From Mastigamoeba balamuthi (Eukaryota > Evosea > Mastigamoebida > Mastigamoebidae): a stretch of DNA of 64,000 bases. Below the pieces are notes generated by a model, which was not told the origin of the DNA, made no database searches, and saw only the letters and a program-made list of their open reading frames with translations. The stretch is taken from the NCBI GenBank assembly GCA_902651635.1, contig CACRSC010000075.1, positions 792,940 to 856,939 of the forward strand. Reading direction: 5' to 3'. Of this stretch, positions 37,700 through 50,300 are shown one piece after another (positions within the stretch are counted from its first letter, which is position 1; the number at the start of each line of letters is the position of its first letter). Both the position numbers and the translations under genes were made by a program.

Positions 37700-40600
37700 C
37701 TAGGGCGCCTGCTGGCTGCCTTGTCTCGGCGACTTGGTAGCACTCTCGAGCGAGCTGCTCCCGCCAGACACTGCAGCGTTGCCAGACGACGCAGAGCCAG
37801 GGCCCGGCTCCAGCGACGGCGGGGGCACATAAGTCAGAGGGAACCCAGCGGACAGCGTCATCTGGGGCATAGACGCGGCCATCAGGTCCGTCGAGAAGTG
37901 CAGCGACCCGTTGATAGACGTCAGCATGTCGAGGTCGGGCTTGGGCGGTGTCGCAGAGCTCCCGGACGAGTTGCCAGCGGCGGGGTTGAGGGACAGCGTC
38001 AGGCCAGGGAGCACTGCTGTGGAGACCGCGCTGGTCCCCAGTCCCGAGAGGTCCAGTGTTGTCGACGCTGTGGACGCGGCCACGAAGTTGACCGACGCGT
38101 TGTCGATGGGGATGTTGGGCACCGCGGACTTCTGATCTCCGCGGCCCCTGCGAGTGATCACAACAACAACTACAGCGACTGCGATGACGACAATGGCGAA
38201 GCCGCCGCCACCCACAGCCCCGCCGACGATCGCCGCTGTGTTGGAGCTGCGTGTCACCACGTCAGAGCTGCGCAGTAAAGACAACAATGGATGGAATCGA
38301 GGGCGGCGACGTACTCCTTATTGTTGTTGGCAGCCACTGCACACGTGTCGAAACGCCAGTCGCTGGGGCACTGCGATGACGCCGTGGCGGCGATGCACCT
38401 CTGGAGTTTCTCGCACCAGCCGCACTGTGCGCCTGCGCCTGGAAGGCACTCGGTGCATGCAGTGAAGGCAGCGCAGGGGTCCGCAGAGGACGCAGAGGAC
38501 GAGCTGGGCGCCGTGACGTTGTCCATGGGCAGCACGTCCCTGAAGACGACCACAGCGAACGAGTACCACGGCAGCACTGCCGTCAACGCCTGCGTCCCCG
38601 CGAGGGTTCGTGTCACAGTGCCCACGTCGGGCGCATCGTATGACGTGGGTCCGGGGCCGGAGACCATGGAGATGGTGACGCTGGACGCCTTGGAGCTCAC
38701 AGACAGCGTCGCGAAGAGTGGATTGGAGCCCCAGTTGGCGACCTTGAAGACGACGTGGCCCTCTGCGGTGCGGCACGCAATGGCGTTGCGGCCAGAGGGC
38801 ACTGCGGTCTCGAGCGTGTGCGTGCAGGGGAACTCGCCGACCATGCGGTGCACGTGGTGCGAGGGCAGCAGGTACGTCTGGGCGCTGTCAAAGGCCACGA
38901 GGCCCACGTTCATCTGTGCGGCGTTGTTGTTGCGCAGCGCGGGCGCCAGCGAGTAGTGCGAAACTGTGTCTGCGTTGCGCTCCATCCCGACGAGCCAGGC
39001 TCCCTCGGCAGAGGCCGAGTCCATCGAAGCGAGGTCGGTTGGTTGGTGCGAGTTCACGACAGACAGCAGCGGCAGCGACCTGTCGGTGCTGTCGTACTTG
39101 TGTGCGTCGGAGATCATAACTGTTTGGAACTGCTGGAAGCGAGCACTCCACGTCGTGCAGAACGTCCGGTCTGCATGGGAATAGTGTTGGAAAGGGGAAC
39201 ACAATCTATGGCGCACTGGAGAGGCAGGGGTTCATGGCAGTGAATGAGGATGAGGCGGTGATGTTGATGTCGGGGAAGGCGGTAGCGACGGCCTTGAGGG
39301 TGGGGTTGAAGAAGCGGGCGTAGTCTGCCATGGAGCTGTCGTAGCCGCTCCCGATCTGCACCTCCCGCACATTGAACGGCAGTGCGTGACCGTTGCTCTT
39401 CCTCATCGCTCCATACGTCGTCGTCGCTGCCCCGTTGGCGTACTCGATCATGTGAACTGATCACAATCGAATCAATCGAGTGTTAATATCAACACCAATT
39501 CAAGTGCAAAAGACTAGTAAAAGTCAAGGAGAGTGAGGAGCAGACGTGCCAGCCTCCTGGGCGATAGACGCTGGGTCAAAGGACGAGGGATAGGAGCCAG
39601 TGTCGCCACCGACGCGGCCGGCGAAGAGGGAGAGGATGGGGTGGGCAGCGAGGGACTCGGCGAGGAGGAGGAACTCGTGGAGGCCGAGGCCGTCTGTGGA
39701 CCACGAGCCCCAGGCGCTGCTGTAGTGCCCTGGCCTCGCGTCTGCCTCCCCCACCGTCCCCCCGAAGCTCCACCGCGTGTCCGCCGACGTCCCCTCGAGC
39801 GTCTTTGCCCCACGGGAACTGTACGAACGACGGCCTCAGCGCTGCCAGCGCCGCGTGCACGTCCTTGCGGAACAGTCTGAAAGACACACGACGACGTGAG
39901 CAACAAACAGCGAATAGGGAGAGAACAAGGAGCGGACCCGAGGACAGCGTCTGCAGGGATGAGAGAGAAGCTGTCGAGCCACACAGTGCACGCGCTCGTC
40001 ACTCCCACTCCGAACACAAAGTTGGCGCTGGTCGACGTCTTCTGCCCCGCCAGCGTGAACTCCATTTTAGCCCAATCTCCCGCCGCGATGCTCTTCGTCC
40101 ACGTGGTCGACACGTCACCCGTGTTGTCGCGGAGCACAGCGGACGCTGACCAAGCACACGAGGACTTTGCGCGGACGCTGCCCTTGTAGGTTGTGCCCTT
40201 GACCACAGCGATGCCCCAGTACCCCGGGTTGGTCAGCTGCACCGTGGCAGCGGCCGTGGCAGCCACGCTCAGCGCCACGGGGTTTGTGTCGAACGGGTGT
40301 GTCGCAGTCGTCAACCCCACCGTCGCTGTCCCCTGTGTCGTGGCGACTGTCCAGGGCCGCATGTCCGTGGCCAGTGGAGTGGTCCTGATCTGCTGTCCGT
40401 CACCGAGGTTGCCTCTGCCTTGGGCCTCGAAGTCTCTGTTGCGTAGCAGCTGCGCGTAGAGGCCTCCGTCCAGCCCGAAGTTGGCCTCTGTATTTCGGAG
40501 TGTTGTGTGCAACGTCGTTAGAATGAATCGAGGGCGCCCAGGGCTGTGGTGTACCATCGAGTGTGATGCCGTGGAGATAGGGGCTGATTGCTCGAGCAGC

Positions 40601-41871
40601 TGTTCCCTTTGCGGTGATGTTCGCCAGGACGGGCATTTCGAATGTCCGGTAGAATGTCCACGCGGTCTCGCCGTCAAAACTGTCGTTTACCCCGAAGAGC
40701 TGCAGCCCCACGGCTGCCGGCACGCACGCGTCGAGCTTGTCCGTGCTATTGGGAGCCTGGAGGAACGTGTCCGTCTTTGTGTTGTAGAGCGCGAAGCCTC
40801 CGAGGTTCCTCCCATTAGGGTTGTAAAACGGGTCGCGCATGCTGACGAAGGAGCAGAGCTGTTCGTTGCCTGCGGGCTTGGCCAGCCTCCCCTCGTGGCC
40901 GATCATGCAGATGTAGAGGTCCGGGTTGGAAACCGACCGTATGCTGATCGACAGCGGGTCCTTGTCGAGCGCCTGCGCAATGGCCCCGAGTTAGGGAGCG
41001 CGTGGGATGGCGTCTGCGGGGCACTGCTCGCCTTCTCGATTGTCCAGACCCAGTCGTACGACACGACAGTGGGCACGCTGGCGCGTATGTTGTTCTGGCA
41101 GTTGTGCAGCAGCAGTGCCCTGGGATCGTTGTAGAGGCCGGGCCTGATGGTCACGAACGTGCTGTCCGAGGGGGCCCACGTGGCGCTCTCCTTGGTAGCC
41201 GGGAACCCGATCAGCTGCACGTCGAACGACCGCACTTGGCTCATCGACATCCACGTCGCCCAGTTGCCCGTCGCCGTCGTCGCCAGCGCCAGGTACCTGC
41301 CCTCGTTGACGAACGAGACGAGGCCCGCGTCCGAGAGCCCCGGGGTCTTGCGGAAAGTGCACTGCGAGCGGTCCCCGTTTGCCACAGGCCACAACGTGAG
41401 TACAGGCCTCAACAACGAGGGCGCCCCCGGAACGAGAGGGGCGCACCAGAGAGAGGTCCGAGGCGCTGTTTCCGAGATGGAGGTCGGCGCCGGAGCCGTC
41501 GACAGCGCAGAGCCAGTAGTCGGGGAAGTTGAACGACCGCAGCGACACATGGTCCTTGTCGCTCGACCCGTTGGCTGCCGCCTCCTCACGCCACATGAAG
41601 TCCGCATCCGCCCAGATAGATCCTGACGCGTACACTGCAGACCGGCCGTCAGTGGGCGACCCGCAACCCGGGGCTGAGCAGGTCCTTTCTTCATAGCCGA
41701 GTTTATGCATTTTCACTGCAACGAACCTCGTCCTATAGGCCCAGAGCAGTGTCTGAGGCTCAGCCCGGGATCTGCGACGGAGAAGTACGACTGCAGCGCG
41801 GGCGCAGTGGGACGGGCGCTGCATAGAGCCAGAAGGGCGGGCAACAGCGCGAGGAAGAGGCTGTGCGGCAT
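37700..41871 (-). CDS. Array gene 5: GH51-like pseudo-glycosidase receptor with a one-base frameshift
   Basis: The start at 41871 gives signal peptide MPHSLFLALLPALLALCSA. Trefoil 1 has HVSLRSFNFPDYWLCAVD; trefoil 2 has SISIRSVSNPDLYICMIG. Catalytic positions read VQIGSGYDSS (39325-39360) and LPLLSVVNSH. The PSI-like domain is near 38335-38490 (CTECLPGAGAQCGWC), the TM helix near 38150-38250, and the tail has VPNIPIDNASVNFVAAST and ends SPRQGSQQAP. In the barrel exon one extra T on the plus strand (GTCTTTGCCCC near 39802-39806, against GTCTTGCCCC in genes 6 and 7) breaks the frame right after FVQFPWGK. All other exons look intact, so this is either a sequencing error or very recent inactivation. 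Confidence 0.8.
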
Positions 41872-42460
41872 AGCAACTGTGCGGGGCGGGAAAAGTGAAA
41901 TACTGACCGAGAGACCCCCGCCTTGCTCTCTTTTCTCTGTGCTGTGCGGAAATAGTGCAGGCTGCAACGGTTTCTGTCTCAGTGCTTGCGTCCGTATCTT
42001 TTTCCTATTTGTGGCACAAAATTAAACTGAATCACGGCTCGCAGGTTTTCGCCCTAGGGCAGGGCGCCTCTTGCAGGCACATGGGCACCTCCCGTGGCAT
42101 TTATGCCTCACCTTACCTCAAAGTGCATCCGGTGCTCTCTTCGGTGGGTGATTGAGGAATGTCACGACCGGATTGTCCAAGAGCGGGGTCCATTTTGTGT
42201 GATGACCACCCGAGGATGAAAAGCGGCTGCTGTGATTCACAATCCGCGCTTCCACAGGAAAAAAAGAGGCAATACGGTGTCCAAAGACTCAGTGCGCAAC
42301 TGCACGAAGTTGGGAGACGATTCAATGCGCAACGAGCGGTTTGCCCGTGGAGGTGATGCGTGCAGGTGCCACAGCCAGCTTTGTTTATGCCGCTATACCA
42401 AACACACCAGCCTGGGGTGGGTGGCTGGCCTCGCGAGCTCACTGCCCGCATGGTCTTTCA
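41872..42460. other. Intergenic region between array genes 5 and 6
   Basis: About 590 bp without a gene. From about 42360 it is the 3' flank of array gene 6 and is repeated at about 47260-47350 downstream of array gene 7. Confidence 0.55.
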
Positions 42461-45400
42461 CTACTGCGAAGGAGGCGGGGGCTGGGGCAGCTCCTGCCTC
42501 GGCGACTTGCCGCTCTCGGCCGAGCTGGTCCCCGCAGAGACCTGCTGCTGGTCCGACAGGGGCGGCGGGACGATGCCGTAGGGGTAAATGGGGTTGATGG
42601 GGCCGAGCGAGACGGGGGGCAGCGAGACGGCCATGAGGTCCGTGGAGATCTGTATCGACGTGCCCACCGAGTTGAGCACACCCATGTCGACCCTCGGCGG
42701 CGTGTTGGCCGAGCCGCCCCCGGACGAGTTGGTGCCACCGGCGGGGCTGACGTTGAACGAGTTGGTCGGGAAGATGGTCAGCGGGGCACCGGTCGCCGTC
42801 GACAGGCCCAGCGCGGGGTCCATCACCGTCGACGTGGCCACGAAGCCCACCGAGAGGTTGTCGATGGGGATGTTGGGCGCAGCAGACTTGTCGTGGCCCT
42901 TGCTGCGCGTCACGATGACGATGACGGCGACGGCGACGACGATGAGAGCGAACCCCCCGCCCCCAACAGCACCCCCGACGATCGCCGCGACGTTTGTACT
43001 GTGCAAAACATAAATTGAGTCGAAACTCGCAGCGTCGCCGTGACTCACCTGTCGCCGCCCGACGACGCCGCACACGTGTTGAAGCGCCAGTCCTTGTGGC
43101 ACGCGGCGGGGGTGGTCCCCGAAGCGGTGCTGGTCATGCAGAGCTTCGAGGACTCGCACCAACCGCACTTTGGGTCGTTGAGGCACGTCCTGCACATGCT
43201 GTGGTCCGCGCAGGGGTCCACGTACGAGGAGCTGCTGACCGTCGCGTTGTCCATGGGCAGCAGGCGCCGGAAGACGACGACGGCGAAGGCGTACCAGGGC
43301 ACCACGACGGTCACCTTGCTGGCCACGTCGGGCGTCGTCCGCGACACGGGGAGCACCTCTGCCGGGTCGTACGACCCCGCGGACAGCCCCGATAGCACCG
43401 TAACGTTGATCAGCGTCGGCGTCGTGCTGATGCCGGCGACAGAGAGCGTCGCTACTAGCGGCTGGGAGGCCCAGTTGGCGACGCGGAAGACGACGTCGCC
43501 CTCGAATGTGCGGCACGCGTGGGCGTTGTAGCCCGACGGGACCGTCGTCGCCAGCGTGTGCGTGCACGGCGTTTCGGCGAACATGCGGTGCACGTGGTAC
43601 GAGGGCAGCAGGTACGCCTGGGCGCTGTCAAAGGCCACGAGGCCCACGGACATGTTGACGCCGTTGTTGTTGCGCAGCGGGGGCACCAGCGAGTAGTGAG
43701 CCACCGCGTCGGCGTTGCGCTCCACGCCGATCAGGAACGCAGCCTCTGCAGCTGCTGCGTCGACGGAGGCCTGGTCCGTGGGCTGGAACGCGTTGGTGAC
43801 AGAGAGCAGGGGCAGCGTCCTGTCGTAGCTGTCGTACTTGCGCACCACTTGAATCAAATTCGACTGGAACTGCTGCAGCCTGTCGCTCCATGTCGTGCAG
43901 AAAGTGCGATCTGGCCGGCATTGTAAGCACCGAGAGGTATCATGGGTGCGTACTGGAGAGACAGGGGTTCTGGGCGCTGTAAGCCCCGGAGGCGATGATG
44001 GTGATGTTGGGGAAGGCGGCAGCGATGGCCTTGAGGGTGGGGTTGAAGTACGTCGCGTAGTCCGTCGTGGAGCTGTCGTAGCCGCTCCCGATCTGCACCT
44101 CCCGCACATTGAACGGCAGCGCGTGGCCGTTGCTCTTCCTCATCGCCCCGTACGTCGTCGTCGCTGCCCCGTTTGCGTACTCGATCATGTGAACTGCAGA
44201 CAATGGGCACAACAGATTCAGTAACACGGGAGCGGTGTCATAAGACGGACCAGCTTCCTGGGCGACTGTGGTGGGATTGAAAGACGTAGGATACGATCCA
44301 GTGGTACCACCCACACGACCGGCGAAGAGGGAGAGGATGGGGTGGGCTGCGAGGGACTCGGCGAGGAGGAGGAACTCGTGGAGGCCGAGGCCGTCTGTGG
44401 ACCACAAGCCCCAGGCGCTGCTGTAGTGCCCTGGCCTCGCGTCTGCCTCCCCCAGTGTCGTCCCGAAGCTCCACCGCGTGTCCGCCGACGTCCCCTCGAG
44501 CGTCTTGCCCCACGGGAACTGTACGAACGACGGCCTCAGCGCTGCCAGCTCATTGTACAGGTCCTTGCGGAATAGTCTGTGAGAGAGCAACGCAAGCAGC
44601 GACCGGTCAGTCGATCGAATGCATAGCGACCACAAACACATGTGCATTGCAATGGGAGACAGTTGAGCGGACCCGAGGACAGCGTCGGCAGGGATGAGAG
44701 AGAAGCTGTCGAGCCACACAGTGCACGCGCTCGTCACTCCCACTCCGAACACAAAGCTCCCACTGGAAAGCGCAATCTGCCCCGTCAGCGTGAACTCCAC
44801 CTTGGACCACGCGTCGCTCGCCGCGATGCTCTGTGACCACTGCGACGACGCCGCGTTGCTGCTGCCGTCCCGGAGCACAGCGGACGCTGACCAAGCACAC
44901 GAGGACTTGGCGCGGACGCTGCCCTTGTACGATGTGCCCAGGGCCACAGCGATGCCCCAGTACCCCGGGTTGGTCAGCTCCACCGTGGCAGCGGCCGTGG
45001 CAGCCACGCTCAGCGCCACGGGGTTTGTGTCGAACGGGTGTGTCGCTGTCGTCAGCCCCACCGTCGCTGTCCCCTGTGTCGTAGTGACCGTCCAGGGCCG
45101 CATGTCCGTCGCCACGGCGGTGTCGCTGACGCTCGTACCGTCACCGAGGTTGCCTCTGCCGAGGGCCTCGAAGTCTCTGTTGCGGATGAGCTGCGCGAGG
45201 AGGCCTCCGTCCGACCCGAAGTTGGCGTCTGTGAATGAGCAGAGCTATTGTGAGCACTTGCCAGTGGCTCTGCGAGAGGGACCCACCGTCTAGTGTGATG
45301 CCGTGGAGCTGAGAGCCGATTGAACGGTACGGGGAGGGCGATGCGCTGACGTTCTTGGTAACCACAGACACTACGCGCGAGAAGGTCCACACGGTCTCCA

Positions 45401-46669
45401 CCAGCGAGAGGTTCTGCTTGGCCGAGACGCCGCCGATGTAGTGGCCCACGGCCGTAGTCACGCACGGGTCGAGCTTCTCGGCCGTGTTGTTGTCCTGCAT
45501 CACGAGGTACATGTCCGTCTGCGGGTGGTACAGCGAGTTGCCGCCGAGCACGCGCTTCTTCGTGTCCTCCAACGCCAGGAACGTGCAGTTGTCCTCGATG
45601 CCCTTGGGGTTCAGCAGCCGCGCCCTGACGCCGTCGAAGCAGAGGTACAGGCCCATCTGGTACGCCGGCCTGAGCGATATGGCCAGCGCGTTGGTGCTCG
45701 ACCCGATTGCCTGTGCGGCGCTGTGTCAGACGGGGGCGAGGGACGGGGCAGAGGCGAGCCTTGTCGATGATCCACGACCAGTCGTACGACGACTGGCTGG
45801 CGGTGTTCGTGGCGTAGACAGCGCTGCCGCAGCTGTGCATGAAGATCCAGCGCGTGTCGTAGTACTGGCCGGCGCGGATGGTGACCCACGAGGCGTCGAC
45901 GGGGGCCCACGTGGCGCTCTCCTTGGTCGACGGGAACGCGTTGAGAACCACGTCGAGGGCCGCGGAGGTCGCCAGCCAAGTCCCGCAGTGCCCCGTCAGC
46001 GTCGAGGCCACCGCCAGGTACCGCGCCTCGTTGACGAACGACACCAGTCCCACGTCCGACAGCCCAGTGACCTTGCGGAACGTGCACTGTACCGGCACCC
46101 GACAGTCAGCCGGAGCGGAAAAAGTACGCAAAAACACAGTGCTTTTGGTCACGCTCGCATTGCCACAGCGGCGCGAGGGCGCGGAGGGCGCGGAGGGCAG
46201 CAAAGTGGCCCAGGCAGGAGGCAAACGCGGGATGGGAAGGCGCACGAGGGAGGAGGCCATTGCGGCAGGCTTTCGGATGACGAGGTTGAGGCTGCTCGTG
46301 TCGGCGGCGCAGAGGTAGTCGTCGGGGAGGTCCGAGACTCGCAGCGACACGTGCTGGGGGTCGCTCGAGCCGTTCACCGCCGCCTCCTCGCGCCACAGGA
46401 AGTCCGTGTCGCTCCACACCTTGGCGCTAACGTACGCTGCGCGTGGTCGCCCGGTGGGGCCTCGTCAGGGCCATTTTTTCCGCAACACCGCGCATTTGCG
46501 CGAAATAGAGCAGCGGGGGATGCGCGCCTGTGCCCAGCTCTCCGGAGCACTGCCAGAGGCTGAACGCGGGCTGCGAGACGGGGTAGTACGCCCGCAGGAT
46601 GGGGTCCCGTGCACAGCACAGCGCTGCTGCGGCGAGGAGCGCGGCAACGACGGCGGGCAAGCGTGGCAT
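42461..46669 (-). CDS. Array gene 6: GH51-like pseudo-glycosidase receptor
   Basis: The start at 46669 gives signal peptide MPRLPAVVAALLAAAALCCA. Trefoil 1 differs clearly from genes 2-5: HVSLRVSDLPDDYLCAAD and CTFRKVTGLSDVGLVSFVNE. Trefoil 2 has LYLCFDGVRARLLNPKG. Catalytic positions read VQIGSGYDSS (44060-44095) and LPLLSVTNAF. The barrel exon carries TTGSYPTSFNPTTVAQEAG where others have DTGSYPSSFDPASIAQEAG. The PSI-like domain is near 43060-43220 (CADHSMCRTCLNDPKCGWC), the TM helix near 42905-42995, and the tail has APNIPIDNLSVGFVATST, IQISTDLMAVSL, a YPYGIVPPP stretch and ends SPRQELPQPPPPSQ. Frames are intact. Confidence 0.87.
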
Positions 46670-46924
46670 TGCTCGCAGGTGGTTTGTGTGCAGACGGGAC
46701 GAAACGAAACAATGCAACAGAGCTTAGGCGAGGAGGGGCGCTATAAACGGCCAACACGGAGATACGTCTGTGCACAAAGTTAAATTTACTCCTGAAAATG
46801 GAAGCAGATTCCTCGGCTTCTCCGTGCCCACCCATCCTTGATGTTCGGTAACGGTCCAGTTCGCCAGTGCGGGGTGTGCACTGCGTCCGCAGTTGAAGAT
46901 GCAGCGCCTTCAACCGATTCGCAG
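46670..46924 (-). promoter_or_regulatory. Upstream region of array gene 6, conserved with array gene 7
   Basis: Sequence from the start codon to about 46820 is conserved with 51512-51660 upstream of array gene 7, so the duplication carried the promoter. No shared motif with the other array promoters was seen by eye. Confidence 0.45.
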
Positions 46925-47255
46925 GCTCGGTCAGTTGCTTGTCTTGGCGCAGGCCGAGAGGCCGCCGCTGCTGCCCGCCGACGCCACGACGGCCATCGTC
47001 GACGAGGCCGAGGGCGGGGCGAGCTCTGGCGGCGGCGGGACGACGCCCGAGTAGGCGAGCGGGGCGCTGAGCGAGAGGACCGGCAGCCCCGAGGCCATGA
47101 AGTCTGCCGAGCCATGCAGGGGCGTCAGGACGCCCAGCTCGACCCGCGTCGGCGTGCTGCTCGAGCCCGTCGAGAGCCCCGCGCCCTCGGCCGTGCGGAA
47201 CGCAGAGGCCGCCACCCTGGACGTTACGGAGGCGTCGAGTCGCAGTTGACCTGCG
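46925..47255 (-). pseudogene. Deletion remnant of an array gene 8-like copy (C-terminal beta domain fused to tail)
   Basis: The minus strand reads LDASVTSRVAASAFRTAEG and runs directly into AGLSTGSSSTPTRVELGVL and the tail end ASAGSSGGLSACAKTSN. In array gene 8 the first motif (LDASVTSGAAASACRTAEG, near 52880-52920) and the tail (51857-52110) lie about 0.8 kb apart, separated by the rest of the beta domain, PSI, TM and PNIPID segment. All of that is missing here. The 3' flank also matches array gene 8. It marks the breakpoint of the gene 6/7 duplication and later internal deletion. Confidence 0.8.
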
Positions 47256-47353
47256 ATAGATGACTGCACAGCCAGCTTTGTTAATCCTGCTATTTCAAAC
47301 ACGCCAGCCTGGGGTGGGTGGCTGGCCTCGCGAGCACACGCCCGTATGGCCTC

Positions 47354-50300
47354 TCACAAGTGCGAAGGGGGCGGGGGCTGGGGCAGCTCCTGCCTCGGTG
47401 ACTTGGCTCTCTCGGCCGAGTTCATCCCCGCTGAGACCAGGGACGGGACGATACCGTAGGGGTAGATGGGATAGATGGGGCCGAGCGAGACGGCCATGAG
47501 GTCCGTGGAGATCTGTATGGACGTGCCCACCGAGTTGAGCACACCCATGTCCACCCTCGGCGGCGTGTTGGCCGAGCCGCCCCCGGACGAGTTGCTGGTG
47601 CCCCCTGCTGGGCTGGCGTCGAACGGGTTGGTCGGGAAGATGGTCAGCGGGGCCTCGGTCGCCGTCGACAGGCCCAGCGCGGGGTCCATCGCCGTCGACG
47701 TGGCCACGAAGCCCACCGAGAGGTTGTCGATGGGGATGTTGGGCGCCGCAGGCCTGTCATGCCCCTTGCTGCGCGTCACGATGACGGAAACGGCGACGGC
47801 GACGACGATGAGCGCGAATCCCCCGCCCCCGACAGCGCCCCCGACGATCGCCGCGACGTTTGTGCTGCACAAAACAAACTTGAGTCGGGGCTCGCAGCGT
47901 CGCCGTGACTCACCCGCCGCTGCCCGACGACGGCGCACACGTGTTGAAGCGCCAGTCCTTGTGGCACGCCGCGGGGGTGGTCCCCGAGATGTTGATGGTC
48001 ATGCAGACCCCCGAGGACTCGCACCAGCCGCACTTTGCGTCGATGAGGCACGACCTGCACATGCTGTGATCCGCGCAGGGGTCCGCGTACGAGGAGCTGC
48101 TGACCGTCGCGTTGTCCATGGGCAGCAGGCGCCGGAAGACGACGACGGCGAAGGCGCACCAGGGCACCACGACGGTCACCTTGCTGGCCACGTCGGGCGT
48201 CGTCCGCGACACGGGGAGCACCTCTGCCGGGTCGTACGACCCCGCGGACAGCCCCGACAGCACCGTAACGTTGATCAGAGTCGGCGCCGTGCTGATGCCA
48301 GCGACAGAGAGCGTCGCGACGAGCGGCTCGGCGGCCCAGTTGGCGACGCGGAAGACGACGTCGCCCTCGAATGTGCGGCACGCGTGGGCGTTGAGGCCCG
48401 AGGGGACTGTCGTCGCCAGCGTGTGCGTGCACGGCGTCTCGGCGAACATGCGGTGCACGTGGTACGAGGGCAGCATCTGCGCCTCGGCGCTGTCAAAGGC
48501 CACGAGGCCCACGGACATGTCGGCGCCGTTGTTGTTGCGCAGCGGGGGCACCAGCGAGTAGTGCGCCACCGCGTCGGCGTTGCGCTCCACGCCGATTAGG
48601 AATGCGGCCTCTGCGGTCGCTGCGGTGACGGATGCCAGGTCCGCGGGCTGGGACGCGGTGACCGACAGCAGGGGCAGCGTCCTGTCGTAGCTGTCGTACT
48701 TACGGGCCACCTGAGTCAAACTCGACTGGAGCCTGTCGTTCCACGTCATGCATAACGTGCGATCTGGACGGGATGGTAAGCGCCGGTAGACGGCATCGGT
48801 GCGCACTGGAGAGGCAGGGGTTCTGAGCGTTGATTGCGCTGGAAGCGGTGATAGTGATGTTTGGGAAGGCGGCAGCGATGGCCTTGAGGGTGGGGTTGAA
48901 GAAGCGGGCGTAGTCAGCCATGGAGCTGTCGTAGCCGCTCCCGATCTGCACCTCCCGCACATCGAACGGCAGCGCGTGGCCGTTGCTCTTCCTCATCGCC
49001 CCGTACGTCGTAGTCGCCGCCCCGTTGGCGTACTGCAGGACGTTCACTACACGCGCCGCGTTGGGTTGGATCGTAAGGACTGTAACAATTGGGAAAGGGG
49101 ATTTCTGGCTTCTGAGCAGCTCACCAGCCTCCTGGGCGACTGTGGCAGGATCGAATGATGACGGGTAGTTGCCAGTGTCGCCACCGACGCGACCGGCGAA
49201 GAGGGAGAGGATGGGGTGGGCAGCGAGGGACTCGGCGAGGAGGAGGAACTCGTGGAGGCCGAGGCCGTCTGTGGACCACGAGCCCCAGGCGCTGCTGTAG
49301 TGCCCTGGCCTCGCGTCTGCCTCCCCCACCGTCCCCCCGAAGCTCCACCGCGTGTCCGCTGACGTCCCCTCGAGCGTCTTGCCCCACGGGAACTGAACGA
49401 ACGACGGCCTCAGCGCTGCCAGCGCAGTGTACAGGTCCTTGCGGAACAGCCTGCCATCCAGAGGACGACGTGAGCAACAAACAGTGGCGGGGAGAAAAAC
49501 AGGAGCGGACCCGAGGACAGCGTCTGCAGGGATGAGAGAGAAGCTGTCGAGCCACACAGTGCACGAGCCCGTCACTTCCACTCCGAACACAAAGTTTGCG
49601 CTGGTCGACGTCTTCTGCCCCGTCAGCGTGAACTCCACCTTGGCCCACGCGTCGCTCGCCGACAGGCTCTGCGTCCACTGCGACGACGCCGCATTGTCGC
49701 TGCTGTCGCGGAGCACAGCCGACGCGGTCCACGTGCACGAGGACTTGGCGCGGACGCTGCCCTTGTAGGTTGTGCCCTTGACCACGGCGATACCCCAGTA
49801 CCCCGGGTTGGTCAGCTGCACCGTGGCAGCGGCCGTGGCAGCCACGCTCAGCGCCACGGGGTTTGTGTCGAACGGGTGTGTCGCTGTCGTCAGCCCCACC
49901 GTCGCTGTCCCCTGTGTCGTGGCGACCGTCCAGGGCCGCATGTCCGTCGCTACGGCGGTATCGCTGACGTTCACGCCGTCGCCGAGGTTGCCTCTGCCTT
50001 GGGCCTCGAAGTCTCTGTTGCGGATGAGCTGCGCGTAGAGGCCTCCGTCCGACCCGAAGTTGGCGTCTGCAGAGCGGAGCAGTCGTCAGCACTTGCCAGC
50101 GAGCGGCTCTGCGAGAGAGACCAACCGTCGAGGGTGATGCCGAGGAGCTGATTGCCGATTGAACGGTACGGGGAGGGCGTGGCGCTGATGTTCTTGGTAA
50201 CCACGGACGCGGCGCGCGAGAAGCTCCACATGGTCTCCACCAGCGAGAGGTTCTGCTTGGCCGAGACGCCGCCGATGTAGTGGCCCACGGCCGTAGTCAC

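Noticed and set aside
46740-46750. TATA box for array gene 6 (CTATAAAC on the plus strand)
   Set aside because: The gene is on the minus strand, where this reads GTTTATAG. The matching site upstream of array gene 7 is AATAAAC, so it is not conserved as a TATA box.
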